Shown: in pieces, positions 1 through 9,704 of the stretch
Layout of the letters: each line of letters opens with the position of its first letter
How positions within the stretch are numbered: position 1 is the stretch's first letter
Origin: Podochytrium sp. JEL0797
Taxonomy: Eukaryota; Chytridiomycota; Chytridiomycetes; Chytridiales; Chytriomycetaceae
Assembly: GCA_027596195.1 (NCBI GenBank)
Contig: JADGJG010000491.1
Location: 1-18,357 of the forward strand
Reading direction: 5' to 3'
Length of the DNA: 18,357 nt
Translations under genes and position numbers: made by a program
Notes under the pieces: model-generated
Database searches by the model: none
The model's input: only the letters and a program-made list of their open reading frames with translations
Told to the model about the DNA's origin: nothing

Positions 1-46
<46 letters not shown>

Positions 47-56
47 CCCCCCCCCG

Positions 57-92
<36 letters not shown>

Positions 93-137
93 CCCGTCCC
101 CCCCGCCCGCCGCGCCCGGGGCCCGCGCGGGGGCTCC
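1..137. repeat. Left-end poly-C / GC-only tract
   Basis: Nearly pure C from the first base to about 89, then only scattered T and G to about 137, where normal sequence begins. Read outward (minus strand) this is a poly-G run, mirroring the poly-G at the right end. It does not resemble a telomere because there is no multi-base repeat unit. It is most likely a read or assembly artefact at a contig end. Confidence 0.85.
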
Positions 138-169
138 TTGTTTTAATGTTATTTTTTTGGATTTCCCAG

Positions 170-999
170 CGCATCTTTGTTCAATACTCTCAAAACGCGA
201 CTTCCAACACGGAATCGATTGTCGTTGCGCATGCTGATCCTGTTTCGATGGATCATCTCGCCGCTCACATTTCCCACGCGTTAGGGGACGTGGCGTTCCG
301 CAAGATGGCGCCGGAAGAGAATGATCACGAGTATACGGTTTTCTTCCCGTTCAGTCATTTTATTGAGGTGTTTGTGTTTGAGATGGGGCAGCAGCAGGAG
401 GGAGGGGGGAAGGCGGATCCGGTTCCTGTTGTGGAGGTTGTGGAGGGGGAGTATGATGAAGAGGTTGGGGCGAGGGAGGTTGTTGTGAAGTGTTTCCATC
501 CCGAACATTTTGGTAAGTTGCAATTTTTTCGTTATAGTTTTTTCGGCGGATTTATAAAAAAAATGCAGGAACTGTGTTGGCGTTCGAGGCGGATCTCATT
601 TCGTGGTCCCTCGCGCCTCCGCCTATTCAAGGACTCAAGAGTCACCATATTAAGCATGCGGGAGGGTTCCCCGCCAATTTCTGGAACGTGACGTTGAAAT
701 TCAAGGCTGAGAAACCGACTGAAACGTCTCCGAAACTGTTCCTCCACTTCACGGGTGTCGAACGCAACACGTATGACGCGTTGGAGCCGTATACGGTTGC
801 GAGGAAGCCGACGGGGCCTGTGTGGAAGCGGAAAGCGTTGCAGCAGTGGTTGTGGGGGAATGGGTTTCGGAGTGGGCAGGTTTTGAGGCGGGTGCAGAGT
901 GCGATTGTTGGGTATGGAGGGGAGAGTGGGGAGTATGCAGGTGTGGAATGGAGTACTGAGGGGTATTTGGCTTCGGATCAAGTGACGGTTGCTGTTTGA
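170..999 (+). CDS. ERMP1: ERMP1/Fxna-like ER metallopeptidase, C-terminal part (5' truncated)
   Basis: Partial gene. A TTTCCCAG acceptor ends at 169, so the first visible exon is taken as 170-512. An intron follows (513-568, GTAAGT...TGCAG, 56 nt), then exon 569-999 ending in TGA; the phases fit exactly. The exon begins RIFVQ, and further on PFSHFIEVFVFE and LAFEAD appear. From memory, this order and spacing resemble the lumenal C-terminal domain of ERMP1/Fxna, a multi-spanning ER protease of the M28 family. The zinc-binding peptidase domain and membrane segments would lie left of the window and cannot be checked. The open frame extends back to an ATG at 146, but that would read through a good acceptor. 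Family assignment rests only on this non-catalytic domain, so it is moderate; a generic secreted or membrane protein is the alternative. Confidence 0.55.
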
Positions 1000-1318
1000 A
1001 TGTTGCTTTTGAGGGGGGGGGGGGGTTGGAATTTGTGGTGATTCGATAAAAGTTGATGGCATGGAGATCTTTTTCCAGGTTTGAACCAGCGAATACTCCG
1101 TCGAGGAAAATGACGCGCGGAATCCCTGAAGGGAGCGAGCCCTCCCATAGTGTAATGAATGGGTGGCGAGCCCCATGTGGGGGCCATGAGTCATGAGGAG
1201 GGCACCGTTACGGCGAATCCAATTGAAAAGTTCGAAAATTCAAACCTCCAATCTTTCTTTCCAAGCCCCCCGTTCTCATTTTAACAGCCCCTTACGAGGC
1301 TTCGTAAAACCAAAAAAA
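1000..1318. other. Intergenic, ERMP1-like to 96-aa gene
   Basis: Holds a G-run of about 13-14 bases just after the upstream stop (about 1011-1025) and a short A-rich leader (about 1311-1319) before the next ATG. I see no convincing gene, RNA or repeat otherwise. Confidence 0.6.
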
Positions 1319-1675
1319 ATGCCGTCGCCTTGTATTGCCCGCTCGCGAAGCTGCCCCGCGTTGCCTGGCACCCATGAGATTGAACTCGACGGATCATTGG
1401 CGCGAATCAGGTTGATTCCGCCGCCGGTTACGAACCACAAGAAGCAATGCATCCGGTTTAATGAGAACGTGACTTGTTTTGAGACGTTTGGAAGGCATGA
1501 ATGTGAGCTGTCTGTTCTCCTTGCCCTGCGTGAATGAATCAAGCTCCTAATTTTTTGCTTCCGCACAGATAACCGATCGTCTCATCCGAAGGCTGAGTTG
1601 ACTTTCCGTGATGTGGCAGAGCTTGTGTGCATTAAAATGCAGCTGGAGAAGGCTGCGAAATGTTTTATCCGTTGA
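1319..1675 (+). CDS. Small protein with PP1-docking-like motif (96 aa)
   Basis: Two exons, 1319-1502 and 1569-1675, with a 66-nt intron (GTGAGC...GCACAG). Splicing completes a Tyr codon and gives a 96-aa protein. The ATG at 1319 is preceded by a run of A, a good start context; an in-frame ATG at 1193 would add 42 low-complexity residues and is less likely. The central segment reads KKQCIRFNENV, matching the basic-x-[VI]-x-F docking signature for protein phosphatase 1. It is followed by ETFGRHEYNRSSHP and a predicted C-terminal helix (ELTFRDVAELVCIKMQLEKAA). Small fungal PP1-binding proteins with an xRF...EYxRS arrangement are known to me in outline, but I cannot name the family. The end of exon 1 is echoed at 1748-1766. 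Confidence 0.6.
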
Positions 1676-2195
1676 ATCTATGTTCTAAGTTAGTGAGAGA
1701 GAACGCGTAGGAAAAAGGGAGCAAGAGAGAGTGTGCGGTAAAATAATGACGTTTGGAAGACACGAACTTACGAGCCGAGCTTGCAACTCTTAGAACTTCT
1801 TGTTCGACGCATGTTTCTTCCTCATTCATTCATTATTTTTAGTAAGATCATGTGGAGGGAGATCCTTTAGAAAATACCTCCCGCCAAAGGCCTCGCGTGC
1901 GCAGCATGAGAGGTCGGCAGGAAATGGTTGCAGAGTGACGCCAATGCGAGCCGCCCATGTCGCAGTGTCAAGTGTGGCGGCTTGCTCAACAGCGAAAAGA
2001 TTCCGGATTTGAAGTTGTATTCCGTGTGATTTCCGCTGCATTCAACAGCCGAAAACTCTTTAAGGAAGTCCGAGGAAGAAATAAGTGCCCAAAAGCGAGG
2101 TTGGAGCCCCCACGAGCCACGAGGCACGTGGAAGAAAAATTGGAAGCAAAAAAATCGAAAAATATTTTCAAAAATCCACTCAAGCCCCGCAACAC
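1676..2195. other. Intergenic, 520 bases
   Basis: No gene recognised. Contains a 19-bp near-copy of the upstream gene's exon-1 end (1748-1766) and an A-rich stretch just before the SET-gene ATG (about 2130-2175). Open frames here on both strands have no recognisable motif. Confidence 0.5.
1748..1766 (+). repeat. Near-copy of the TFGRHE exon end
   Basis: 17 of 19 bases match 1483-1501, the end of exon 1 of the 96-aa gene. The copy encodes the same residues TFGRHE directly after an ATG (1746), in a 15-codon frame that ends in TAG. Confidence 0.6.
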
Positions 2196-2861
2196 ATGCT
2201 TCCTCGCATCACTCGCGTTTCTCGAACTTATGGCATCAGATGCTGCTCGTTCTCCACCGTGAGTGTGGGTTTCTTACCACCCCGTACTGTACCTGATCGC
2301 ATGCTTATCTCCGTTATCAATGTTTAGAAAGCTGCTGACTCCATGAGTGATTGCGTGCAAGTCATCACTGGAACCTCGGGCGACTTCACGTCCCGCCTCG
2401 TTTCCAAAGTCTCCTTCAAGCCCGGCCAAATCGTGGCCTCCATGGCGTCCGCAACGCCCACCAACCTCAAGAAATACTCGTCCGTCCAAACGGGGCCCGA
2501 TTCGCACGTGGAGCTCAACAGCGATTTGCTGTACATGAACCACAGCTGTGATCCTAATGTCGTGCTGGATGTGGAGCACAATGTTGTTGCGGCTGCGCGT
2601 GAGATCAGTCCGGGGGAGGGCATCACGTTTTTTTATCCCAGTACTGAGTGGGAGATGGATCAGAGCTTTCCATGTTGGTGCGGGAGCCCAAAGGTGAACG
2701 AAACGCGTTTTTTTGCTTATTCGTTGCTGACATGTTCGTTTTCCCTCTTCCAGTGCTTGAAACACATTAAAGGCGCCAAATTCGTGGATGGCAAGACTCT
2801 CGAGCAATTTGCTATTAGCAAGCACATCAAAAAGATGGTGCAGGAAAGAGATTCCAAGTGA
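2196..2861 (+). CDS. SET-domain protein with post-SET cysteine motif (178 aa)
   Basis: Three exons: 2196-2258, 2328-2693 and 2754-2861, with introns of 69 nt (GTGAGT...TTTAG) and 60 nt (GTGAAC...TTCCAG). The core carries the SET signature MNHSCDPNV (about residue 90), then PGEGITFFYPS, where the Tyr is the likely catalytic-site residue, and a post-SET CWCGSPKC that is only contiguous once the second intron is removed. SET proteins with these motifs are usually lysine methyltransferases; the substrate is unknown. The protein is short, with no pre-SET domain. Its first 21 residues (MLPRITRVSRTYGIRCCSFST) are Arg/Ser-rich and lack acidic residues, which could be a mitochondrial presequence. The second intron is a multiple of three with no stop, so its retention would still translate but split the post-SET motif. 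A double AATAAA follows the stop. Confidence 0.8.
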
Positions 2862-2926
2862 TTCCATCTTTTCTATTTTTTTGGACCACGATCTGTTTCG
2901 ATCCCCCTTCCTTCGTGTATGGATCC

Positions 2927-2936
2927 AATAAATAAA
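2927..2936 (+). promoter_or_regulatory. Poly(A) signals (AATAAATAAA)
   Basis: Two overlapping AATAAA hexamers 65 bases after the SET-gene stop, and about 107 bases before the CFAP99-like ATG. Confidence 0.55.
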
Positions 2937-3042
2937 TAATTCGTTATACAACTGCTCGCAAGGCTGCTCCTCCATCGCCATGAAAATCTGACAATTTTTC
3001 TACTTCCACAGGGTGTTGAGTGAGAGGAATCAAAAAAAGAAA

Positions 3043-6000
3043 ATGAACGCCACGCACAAGACCCTCATCTCGCACTGTCAGTCCCTCCTATCCAAACACC
3101 ACGCCCTCGCGCGTGGAACCTACAAAAGCGGCGCCGCAGCCGTCCACGAATCGGGGCTCCACGGACTCCAGGACGCGGACGCGTTCGATTCGGATGGAGA
3201 CGGACGGGCGGCGGATTTCAGTGAGCCTGTGATTATTGTGGATGAGAAGGCTATGTTGCAAGAGTATTGGAAGGAACATGAAGTTGAGTTGCAATGGAAT
3301 TCCTGTGTTTGACATGGGGGTTTCGCTGACAACACGACGTTTTGGTTTTTTGCAGATAACGGACCCGAGTGACAGGATATTTCTTGAGGAGGCTCTGTTG
3401 GGATGCGTGAGGCATGAAAAAGTGATTGATGTGAGTTCGTGGATGCGTATTTCAATCGATTGCTTCGCGATTCTGACTTTGATTCCAAGATCACCTTGAA
3501 GCTGTTTTATAAAAGCACGGGGGGTCGATACCTCAAGAGTGAATACAACCTATTTGCAGGTACACATCACAGCCAAAAAATTACGTCAAAGCGCGTTCTT
3601 AGCCGACCCCAACAAAAAAAAACAGTTCTCGTATTCCTCTGCCTGTATCGCCTTCCCGCCGACCTCCCCTTCGCGACCCTCGCGAAATTCTTTAAAGCCT
3701 ACAACCCCACCAAAATGGCCTTATTTCTCGCCTTTCTGTTTGATTCGGCGCATTTGGTGGACGATGGGATTTTGGCAAAAGCGTGGGGAACGATTCTCGA
3801 TCGCGATCATATCAAGGTAAACCCCATATTCTATTTCCCACCATCAACACCACCATTCTGTATCTAAACCCCATCCTCACCCACTGAAAAAAACAATAAT
3901 CAAATCTACCCCACCCCCCCAAAGTCCAAAATGCTCCACCCCCTCCTCCAACACGCCCACCCCGCCAAATCCATCATCGAACACCTCATCCACAAATCCG
4001 AAAAAGGCATGGTTCCCACCAAATCTACTAAACCCGCCACCGAACCGGCCCCCTTCATCCTCACTGTTGCGCACCCGCGGAAAGTCCCGGAACCGCCGTA
4101 CACGCATTCGACTGTCACGAAGGCGCGGGCGGTTCCGGCAAGTGTGTATACTGGGACTGGGGAGGTTGTGGCGATTGAGAAGGCGAAGGAGGAGAATCGG
4201 AGACGGGTGAAGGAGCGGAATGAGGGGTATGAGAGGGAACAGTTTTCGATTGCGAGGCGGGCGGGGGAGAAGCAGAGGAAGGGGAGGGAGGTAGCGGCGG
4301 ATGCTGTGGGGTTGAGTGAAGTTGTGGTTGGGAAAGTGAAGGTGAAGGCGAAACCTGTCCCCGCGACGTTGTATGATCATGTTCCGATTAAAACGACCAT
4401 GGCGGCAATTTTGAGGGAAGATGCGCTTGTGAGGAGGAATAAGATGGAGGAGGAGAAGAGTGCGAGTGAGGTTGAGTTTACGTTGAGGGATGTGAGTGAG
4501 TTTCAGAGTTGGCAGGAGGAGGTCAAGTTGAAAGGTGACTGCTTTGTTTCTCTTTTTCTTTTGGGGTTCTGAGCGTGCGCTCTTTTTTTTTGGAACGTAG
4601 CCGAAGAAGCGCGTGTACTGGAACTCCAAAAACTGCGCCTCAAAGTACACCTAGCCCATGAAGACTCGTTCCTCTCGCGCCAAGACAAACTCCTCTCCAA
4701 CAAAGAGCTCGTTCAAGAAGTCAAGGTCGAAAAGGAAGCTCTCAAACAAATCACAAAGCAAGCCAAAAAGGAACTCGACGAGGAAAACCGCCGCAAGATT
4801 GACGACGTGCATGAAAGTATGGAAGGAGTTGTCAAGGCGAAGGAAAAAGTGGTTGTGGAGAAGCAGAGGAAAGGTTGCCGTGTATTTTAATTATTGTTTT
4901 GTGGAAAGGACAGTGTAATTGAACTCTTTCTCTCCTTTTCCCACTGAACAGCCGCCGATTTCTCCACCGAGAACCAACTCCTCCTCGAACAAGCACACCG
5001 TCTAGCGGAGCAAGAACTCGCGCGCAAAATTGAACTCATCCAGCAAATCCGACTTCTCGAAAAGTCCATCCCCCCCGTTGGCGCGTTGGTCAAGTCGCTC
5101 GATTTGACCGAGACTTCGAATCTCGGGTTGCTCGGAGAAATGTCGATTGTGGAGGTAAGAAAATACCCCCCTTTCCAATGATGATAAAAACTTTCAACAC
5201 CCACACCCCTCCCGAATTTTGTTAGCTCCACGAACGTCTCGCGCACATCAAACTCCGCGAATCCACGCGCGCCGACGAAAAACGCCAAGAAATCATTCAG
5301 CACAAACACCACCGACTCGCCCAAGTCTCTCAAAAACTCGCCGAAATCGAGCTCGAGCGACAAGAACGACGCATGCGGCGCGTTCACGTGGATTCGGGGA
5401 GCCGATCTTCGTCGGGTGCTTGTTCCACTCTTGTGGCGGAGGAGGAGGAGAGGGGGAGAGCGGGGGAAGGGGGGAAGGTGGATCCTGGGATGAAGGTATT
5501 GCAGGATAAGTTGGCTGCGAAGCGGGCGTTGCGGGTTTCTACGAAGATGGAGTTTGCGAGTCAGAAGCTGAGTGGGACTTTGGTGAGTGTGCAGAGTCAA
5601 GCGGGGGGGTTGCGACAACAACAACAGCAGCAGCAGCAGCGGAAAATTAGTTTGAGTCAGTCGAGAGGATCGAGTGGGAAAGGGGTGGTTGTGTTGCAAA
5701 AAGGGGAAGTGGCGGCGAGTCGTCGGGTGGTGGTGAAAGCGGGGGCTCCGCCGGCTGCGGAGGCTGGAAAAGGTGTCAAACTCGCGTCCTCCAAGTCGAT
5801 GGAGGCCAAGGTCAAACTATCGCAGCAGAAATTATCGCAACAAGAGGAGGAAGAGAATGATCTTGAATTTGACGAGCGCGTTCAAATGTTGAGGAATCAG
5901 CTCGAGCAGCAACGGGTGCAGCTTTTGGAGGAACTTGCGCAAGAGGAGGCAGATTCGGCACGGGAAGGGGTGGCGGTGGGATTGCCGATTATTTCGATTG

Positions 6001-6062
6001 TTCGGGGAGCTTCTGCAGCAACGAATGGGGAGTTGAAGATGGTCACTTTTGCATCGCACTAA
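3043..6062 (+). CDS. CFAP99: CFAP99-like cilia/flagella-associated protein (7 exons, 1-nt frameshift)
   Basis: Exons 3043-3306, 3356-3559, 3626-3816, 3925-4534, 4601-4873, 4952-5154 and 5226-6062; all introns are GT-AG, 49-108 nt. The product is about 860 aa if one missing base in exon 2 is allowed for. CFAP99 is an axoneme-associated coiled-coil protein of motile cilia. Matches recalled from the family: an N-terminal helical region ending SEYNLFAVLVFLCLYRL, formed by splicing at 3559/3626; a block PFILTVAHPRKVPEPP; an AAILREDAL motif; long charged coiled coils; and LGLLGEMSIVELHERLAHIK across the last junction. After that comes a roughly 250-residue low-complexity tail with a Q8 run (5616-5639) that I do not associate with the animal protein. 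The reading frame breaks at 3431-3438. The last stop overlaps an AATAAA. ATG 3043 follows an A-rich leader. Confidence 0.8.
5616..5639 (+). repeat. CAA/CAG repeat coding Gln8
   Basis: Three CAA then five CAG codons in the last exon of the CFAP99-like gene, in its C-terminal low-complexity tail (about residues 713-720). Confidence 0.9.
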
Positions 6063-6066
6063 TAAA
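6061..6066 (+). promoter_or_regulatory. Poly(A) signal overlapping the CFAP99 stop codon
   Basis: AATAAA shares two bases with the TAA stop (6060-6062). If used, the 3' UTR would be very short, which suits the tight convergent arrangement with the PX gene. Confidence 0.45.
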
Positions 6067-6287
6067 TAATGGCTTTTTCTCATCTTCATAATGTATATTT
6101 ATAATTGTCGTTCGCCGGTGTCCGAGTTGAAATCCCCGCCATGACCATTACCCAAATGTCCGATTTGAATGCGCAATTTTGACAACATGGAAACAAATTT
6201 CACAACAAAAACAGAAAAAATAATACGCATTTCTAAATTGCCACTTATCATCACGGGCTCCAGCAAAAATAAAATTAACCACCCCCC

Positions 6288-8133
6288 TCAATGCAACGGA
6301 TTCGAAAACGACCGCTTACTCGACATGGAAACCCCACCACCCTCCCCACCACCACCAGAGTTTGACCTCCACCACCCCGAAACCACAGACCCCACGATTC
6401 CTCCGCCTGCAGAAGAACTCGTTACTTCATCCACAACTGCCGCCGGCTCCACAACTCCCACGGGTCCCGTCGTTGCCCGTGATGAAAACGAGGACGCGCT
6501 TTCGCGAGTTTGTATTGCCCGATGCGACTGCGGTTGCTGTTGCGGATCCACCCCCAAAAACGATACCAATTCCTCACTCCAACACAAAACAGGATGCAAC
6601 GCCACGAAATTCAACAAGGCCGCAAAACTTGAGACGCGTAGGTCAATTGTTTCAGCGCGAAACCTCCCACACACTTGCGCGGGAGGGAACGCTGGCCACG
6701 CGTGGATGAGTGTGTGGTGGTGGTGGAGGAGGGACGTGTGGAGGTGTTGGAAGTCGGAGAACCGGCGGGTGAATGTGTGATGGGTTGGAGTTGGGTTGGA
6801 GAAGTGCGGGAGGTTGGGGCGGAGGAGCTGTTTCGTTTTTTGGGGTGAGACACAGAAATTGGCAAAAAGGGGTGTCAACGGGGAGGGTTTAAACTTGTTG
6901 CTTCGCTCACTCTCCCGCGCCGCTGCCTGCGCAGCACTTGCATGCACAAACCTTGAGTGTAACATGATAAATCGTATATTCCCCAAACCCAAGCCCAATA
7001 CACCGCGACAAAGCCGTAGAAGCATCACAAAACGCGCGAGGAGCCACTGATCCCGGGACGTTAGATTGGATCTGACTCGTTCCCGTGACACTCAAATGAA
7101 TGCCATTTTTGAAGAAAATGAGGGGAACGTCTTTCCAGAGATCAGATTCAATGGACCTTTGTACCGCTGCAGACTGCGTTCGACGCGTTGACAGATCCGT
7201 GTTGAGTGGGTGACAGGACGCGTGGGTGGGTGTGATTGTGGGGGAGGCTGGGGTTTTGGAGGACGGGAAAGAGAGGGTTGTGGAGGTGGAGTAGGAGCGG
7301 AGCCAGAGTTCTAACCGCGGGAGAGTGGGTGGAGGTAGGTGGGAGGTGAGGTCGGTTGTGGGTTCGAGGGGGTCAGAGGAATCAATGTTGTTGTCGGGGG
7401 TGAGATGTTCGTGAGCTTCGATGGCGCGGATTGTGAAGAGACTGAGGTGGTCGTCTTGGTCGTCTCGTGAGTGCGAAAAGTAGCGGTGGTCAAAGTCGTC
7501 GTCATCTTCTTCTTCGTCTTCAAGCGAATCTCTTGCACACGAGACTCCCGCGCCACTTGGACTCGGACCCAGACTCTCAATGTTTTCCCTCCACTCGATA
7601 AAACTCTTCCATCCATCGCTGGGAAACTCAAAGGGCTGCGAATCAATGTCATCGTGTTCATCGGTGGCATCGAGCGAGGTGTGGTTGATTCCGTCGTGGG
7701 TCGACTCGTTGAGCGACTCGTTGAGGGACTCGTTGAGACACTCGCTATCGGCATCCGTCTCAGTGCCTGTTGCTGTGCTCTCCACATCGTGCTTGTCGAG
7801 AGAGTGGTCTTGGACATTCGAGAAGTGTGTGTTGGTGTTGTTGGAGTTGAAGTCGATGTCATCTCTGACGATGCGCGAGTAGAACGAGATGCGGTGAGCC
7901 CTCTTGTGCTTTTGCAGCTGCGAGTGCGCTGATGCGCGGCGTGACAAGGCTGAGTCTGGCGCGCCTGGCGCCGTGGCCAACGGCGCAGCGAAGGGCTTCC
8001 GCGTCAATCCCTTGCGCACAAGAGAAGAGAAGTACGTGGCGAGTGACTTGGCAGGGACAGAGGAGCTGCTGGGAGGTGCCGGGGCGTCAGAGTCATAGGC
8101 AGGGAACTGGAGGAGGTGGTGCGGTGTCGCCAT
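6288..8133 (-). CDS. PX-domain protein (573 aa, 2 exons)
   Basis: Exon 1 is 8133-6952, a 124-nt intron (6951-6828, GTTTGT...AAACAG) follows, and exon 2 is 6827-6288. Only splicing joins the two halves of the PX fold. The first half (about residues 343-394) ends EYTIYHVTLK. The second begins LLRPNLPHFSN and carries RRFSDF (415-420), WPAFPPAQVCGRF (438-450) and FVALHPVL with FLGV near 487. RR-[FY]-S-D-F and the proline loop followed by GRF are the phosphoinositide-binding hallmarks of PX domains, so the protein probably binds PI3P on endosomal or vacuolar membranes. No BAR or SH3 domain is visible. Residues 1-340 are Ser/Asp-rich and look disordered, with three LNES repeats. The C-terminus is Gly/Ser-rich. 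ATG 8133 was chosen over 8163 because of its good context (ATCATCATGGCG). It is convergent with the CFAP99-like gene. Confidence 0.8.
7703..7738 (-). repeat. 12-bp tandem repeat coding (LNES)3
   Basis: Three near-identical copies of GACTCGTTGAGN on the plus strand, encoding LNES-LNES-LNES in the disordered N-terminal region of the PX protein. Confidence 0.85.
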
Positions 8134-8350
8134 GATGATTGTGTCGTGTCCACTTGGAAACAAAAAATGTGTTTGAAAATCCCAAACCGAAACTTAAAAA
8201 CGCGTCGTGTCGAATACCGCCCGCCTTTTGCGGAACCTCCTTTAGTCCATAAGGAACCCCTAAAAATAACTGCACATTTTTGCGAATCGCCGCATTGAAA
8301 TCAACCTTTCCTTTTTCAAATTCATCACCTTCAAAAGAGTATCCACCACC
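8134..8350. promoter_or_regulatory. Upstream region of the PX gene (possible divergent promoter)
   Basis: Lies 5' of the PX gene and, if the Lys/Ala-rich coding stretch is real, is shared with it. I see no clear TATA box or operator. Confidence 0.35.
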
Positions 8351-8503
8351 GCAGCAAAATCGCAAAGAAGGCTGCAAATAAATATCGCAAAGAAGGCCGC
8401 GAAGGTCGCCAAAGTCAAAGCGAAAGCAGCCAGAGACGCGAAAGGAGCCGCCAAGCACGCAGCCAAAGAGGTGAAGAACACACTCCACACTGCCATGAAG
8501 TAG
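8351..8503 (+). CDS. Lys/Ala-rich coding stretch, probable 3' exon (uncertain)
   Basis: An open frame ending in TAG at 8501-8503 encodes a tail of the type AKKAAKVAKVKAKAARDAK, then EVKNTLHTAMK. It is strongly basic and helix-prone, recalling histone H1-type or other nucleic-acid-binding tails, with GC-ending codons typical of this window's genes. No ATG exists in this frame back to a stop near 8270, so an upstream exon or a sequence error is needed. The phrase ATCGCAAAGAAGGC occurs twice, 25 bases apart. Reading both copies as IAKKAA requires a 1-nt shift between them, which hints at an indel. Acceptor-like CCACCGCAG ends at 8354. The opposite strand reads as a hydrophobic peptide, a typical mirror of Lys/Ala codons. 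Confidence 0.3.
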   Translation, partial: AAKSQRRLQINIAKKAAKVAKVKAKAARDAKGAAKHAAKEVKNTLHTAMK

Positions 8504-8698
8504 TGCGTATGAGGCTTTCCCTCCCCTCTTTGTGTGGCTTATATTTTTTCATGATTTCCTTTTTTAATTGTAAAAAGACCATTATAGTTGGGGATGCGAG
8601 TAAATAGTTGGCGTTGAGAGGCGAATAAACTGATCATAAATAATGCATGCATCCTCTCCAGGGGCTTTTTAACTCTATTTTTCTCGCTATAAAAAACT

Positions 8699-9669
8699 CT
8701 AAAACAACGACCCCGTTTTCTTCTTTTTGTGGATCGACATGCGACAATATGGGCTGAAAAACGAGCAAATATTTTGAGCAAACCACGTAAACCAACAAAA
8801 AAAACTCACCACTGATCATGCTCCACCAACCACATTTTCAAACAATCCCTATGATAACAATGTCCACACTTCATACGATTAATCACGTCCCCAGCCACCC
8901 ACACCTCCAAACAAATGGCGCATTCCGTTTCATTCGGTGGCCCCGTTTTCGAATCTCCCTTGCGGAACAAGGGTTTCTTTTTCGGTTTCGGTTTGGTGAC
9001 TTGCGTCATTGGGATCTGCGCGGATGAAGACGCCGAAGATGAAGCTCCAACATCCTCCGGCTCCGCCGACTCCGCCACCTGGTCCGACGCAATCCCATCC
9101 ACCCACGCTTCCGGCGACGCAACGTATCCAGGATACCATTCCGGGTGAATCGGAACAACCTCCACGACCCCCCCACTATTCTGCTCCGCCTTTTCCTTTT
9201 TCCATTCCGCTTTCGTCTTGGAATCAATGATGGTTTCGGTGCTACTTGTTGAAACCGTGTCCGCCGCGCGGGGTGTAGTGGATTGAAGTGGATCGACGTA
9301 AGTGAACGTTGTGATGCGGTGGATTGCGCGCGGATTTGCGCCGTGATAGGCGGGGAGGTCAAACAGGATAAAGCAGCAAGGCTATTTATCAACAAATTCA
9401 TTTAATCACCAGAGTAACAAGAAACGAAAGGCACTCACCATAAAACAAACTGGAATCGCCACACAAACCAACACAATACATTGCGCGAGTGACAGGTAAA
9501 ACACGTACAAATACGTGCGTGTGGGTCTCGTGATGCATTCTGGGTCGGCTTGTTGCACCATCACGATCCCGGCGGGGATGAGAGCGATTTGGACCATACT
9601 CACGATAAAGCTTGAGAAAAAGAAGCATTTGGAGGCTTGGAATCTAATGTTTTTTTTCAGTCCTTCATC

Positions 9670-9704
<35 letters not shown>

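Noticed and set aside
1..137. Telomere at the left end
   Set aside because: Pure C with irregular interruptions and no repeat unit; mirrored at the right end inside a gene.
532..1194. 220-aa open frame on the minus strand over the ERMP1-like exon
   Set aside because: Low-complexity Pro/His/Arg composition, antisense to a spliced gene with consistent phases.
3422..3435. 14-nt intron that would restore the CFAP99 frame
   Set aside because: Far below the 49-nt minimum of the other introns here; a 1-nt indel is simpler.
7471..7932. Valine-rich plus-strand open frame
   Set aside because: Antisense shadow of the acidic, Ser-rich PX protein N-terminus.
8260..8496. 78-aa hydrophobic protein on the minus strand
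   Set aside because: Its composition is what Lys/Ala codons give when read in reverse; no recognisable motif. Kept only as an open question in the findings.
9672..9700. AC-dinucleotide run as a coding Thr/His repeat
   Set aside because: Falls inside a spliced intron of the RING-H2 gene on the other strand.
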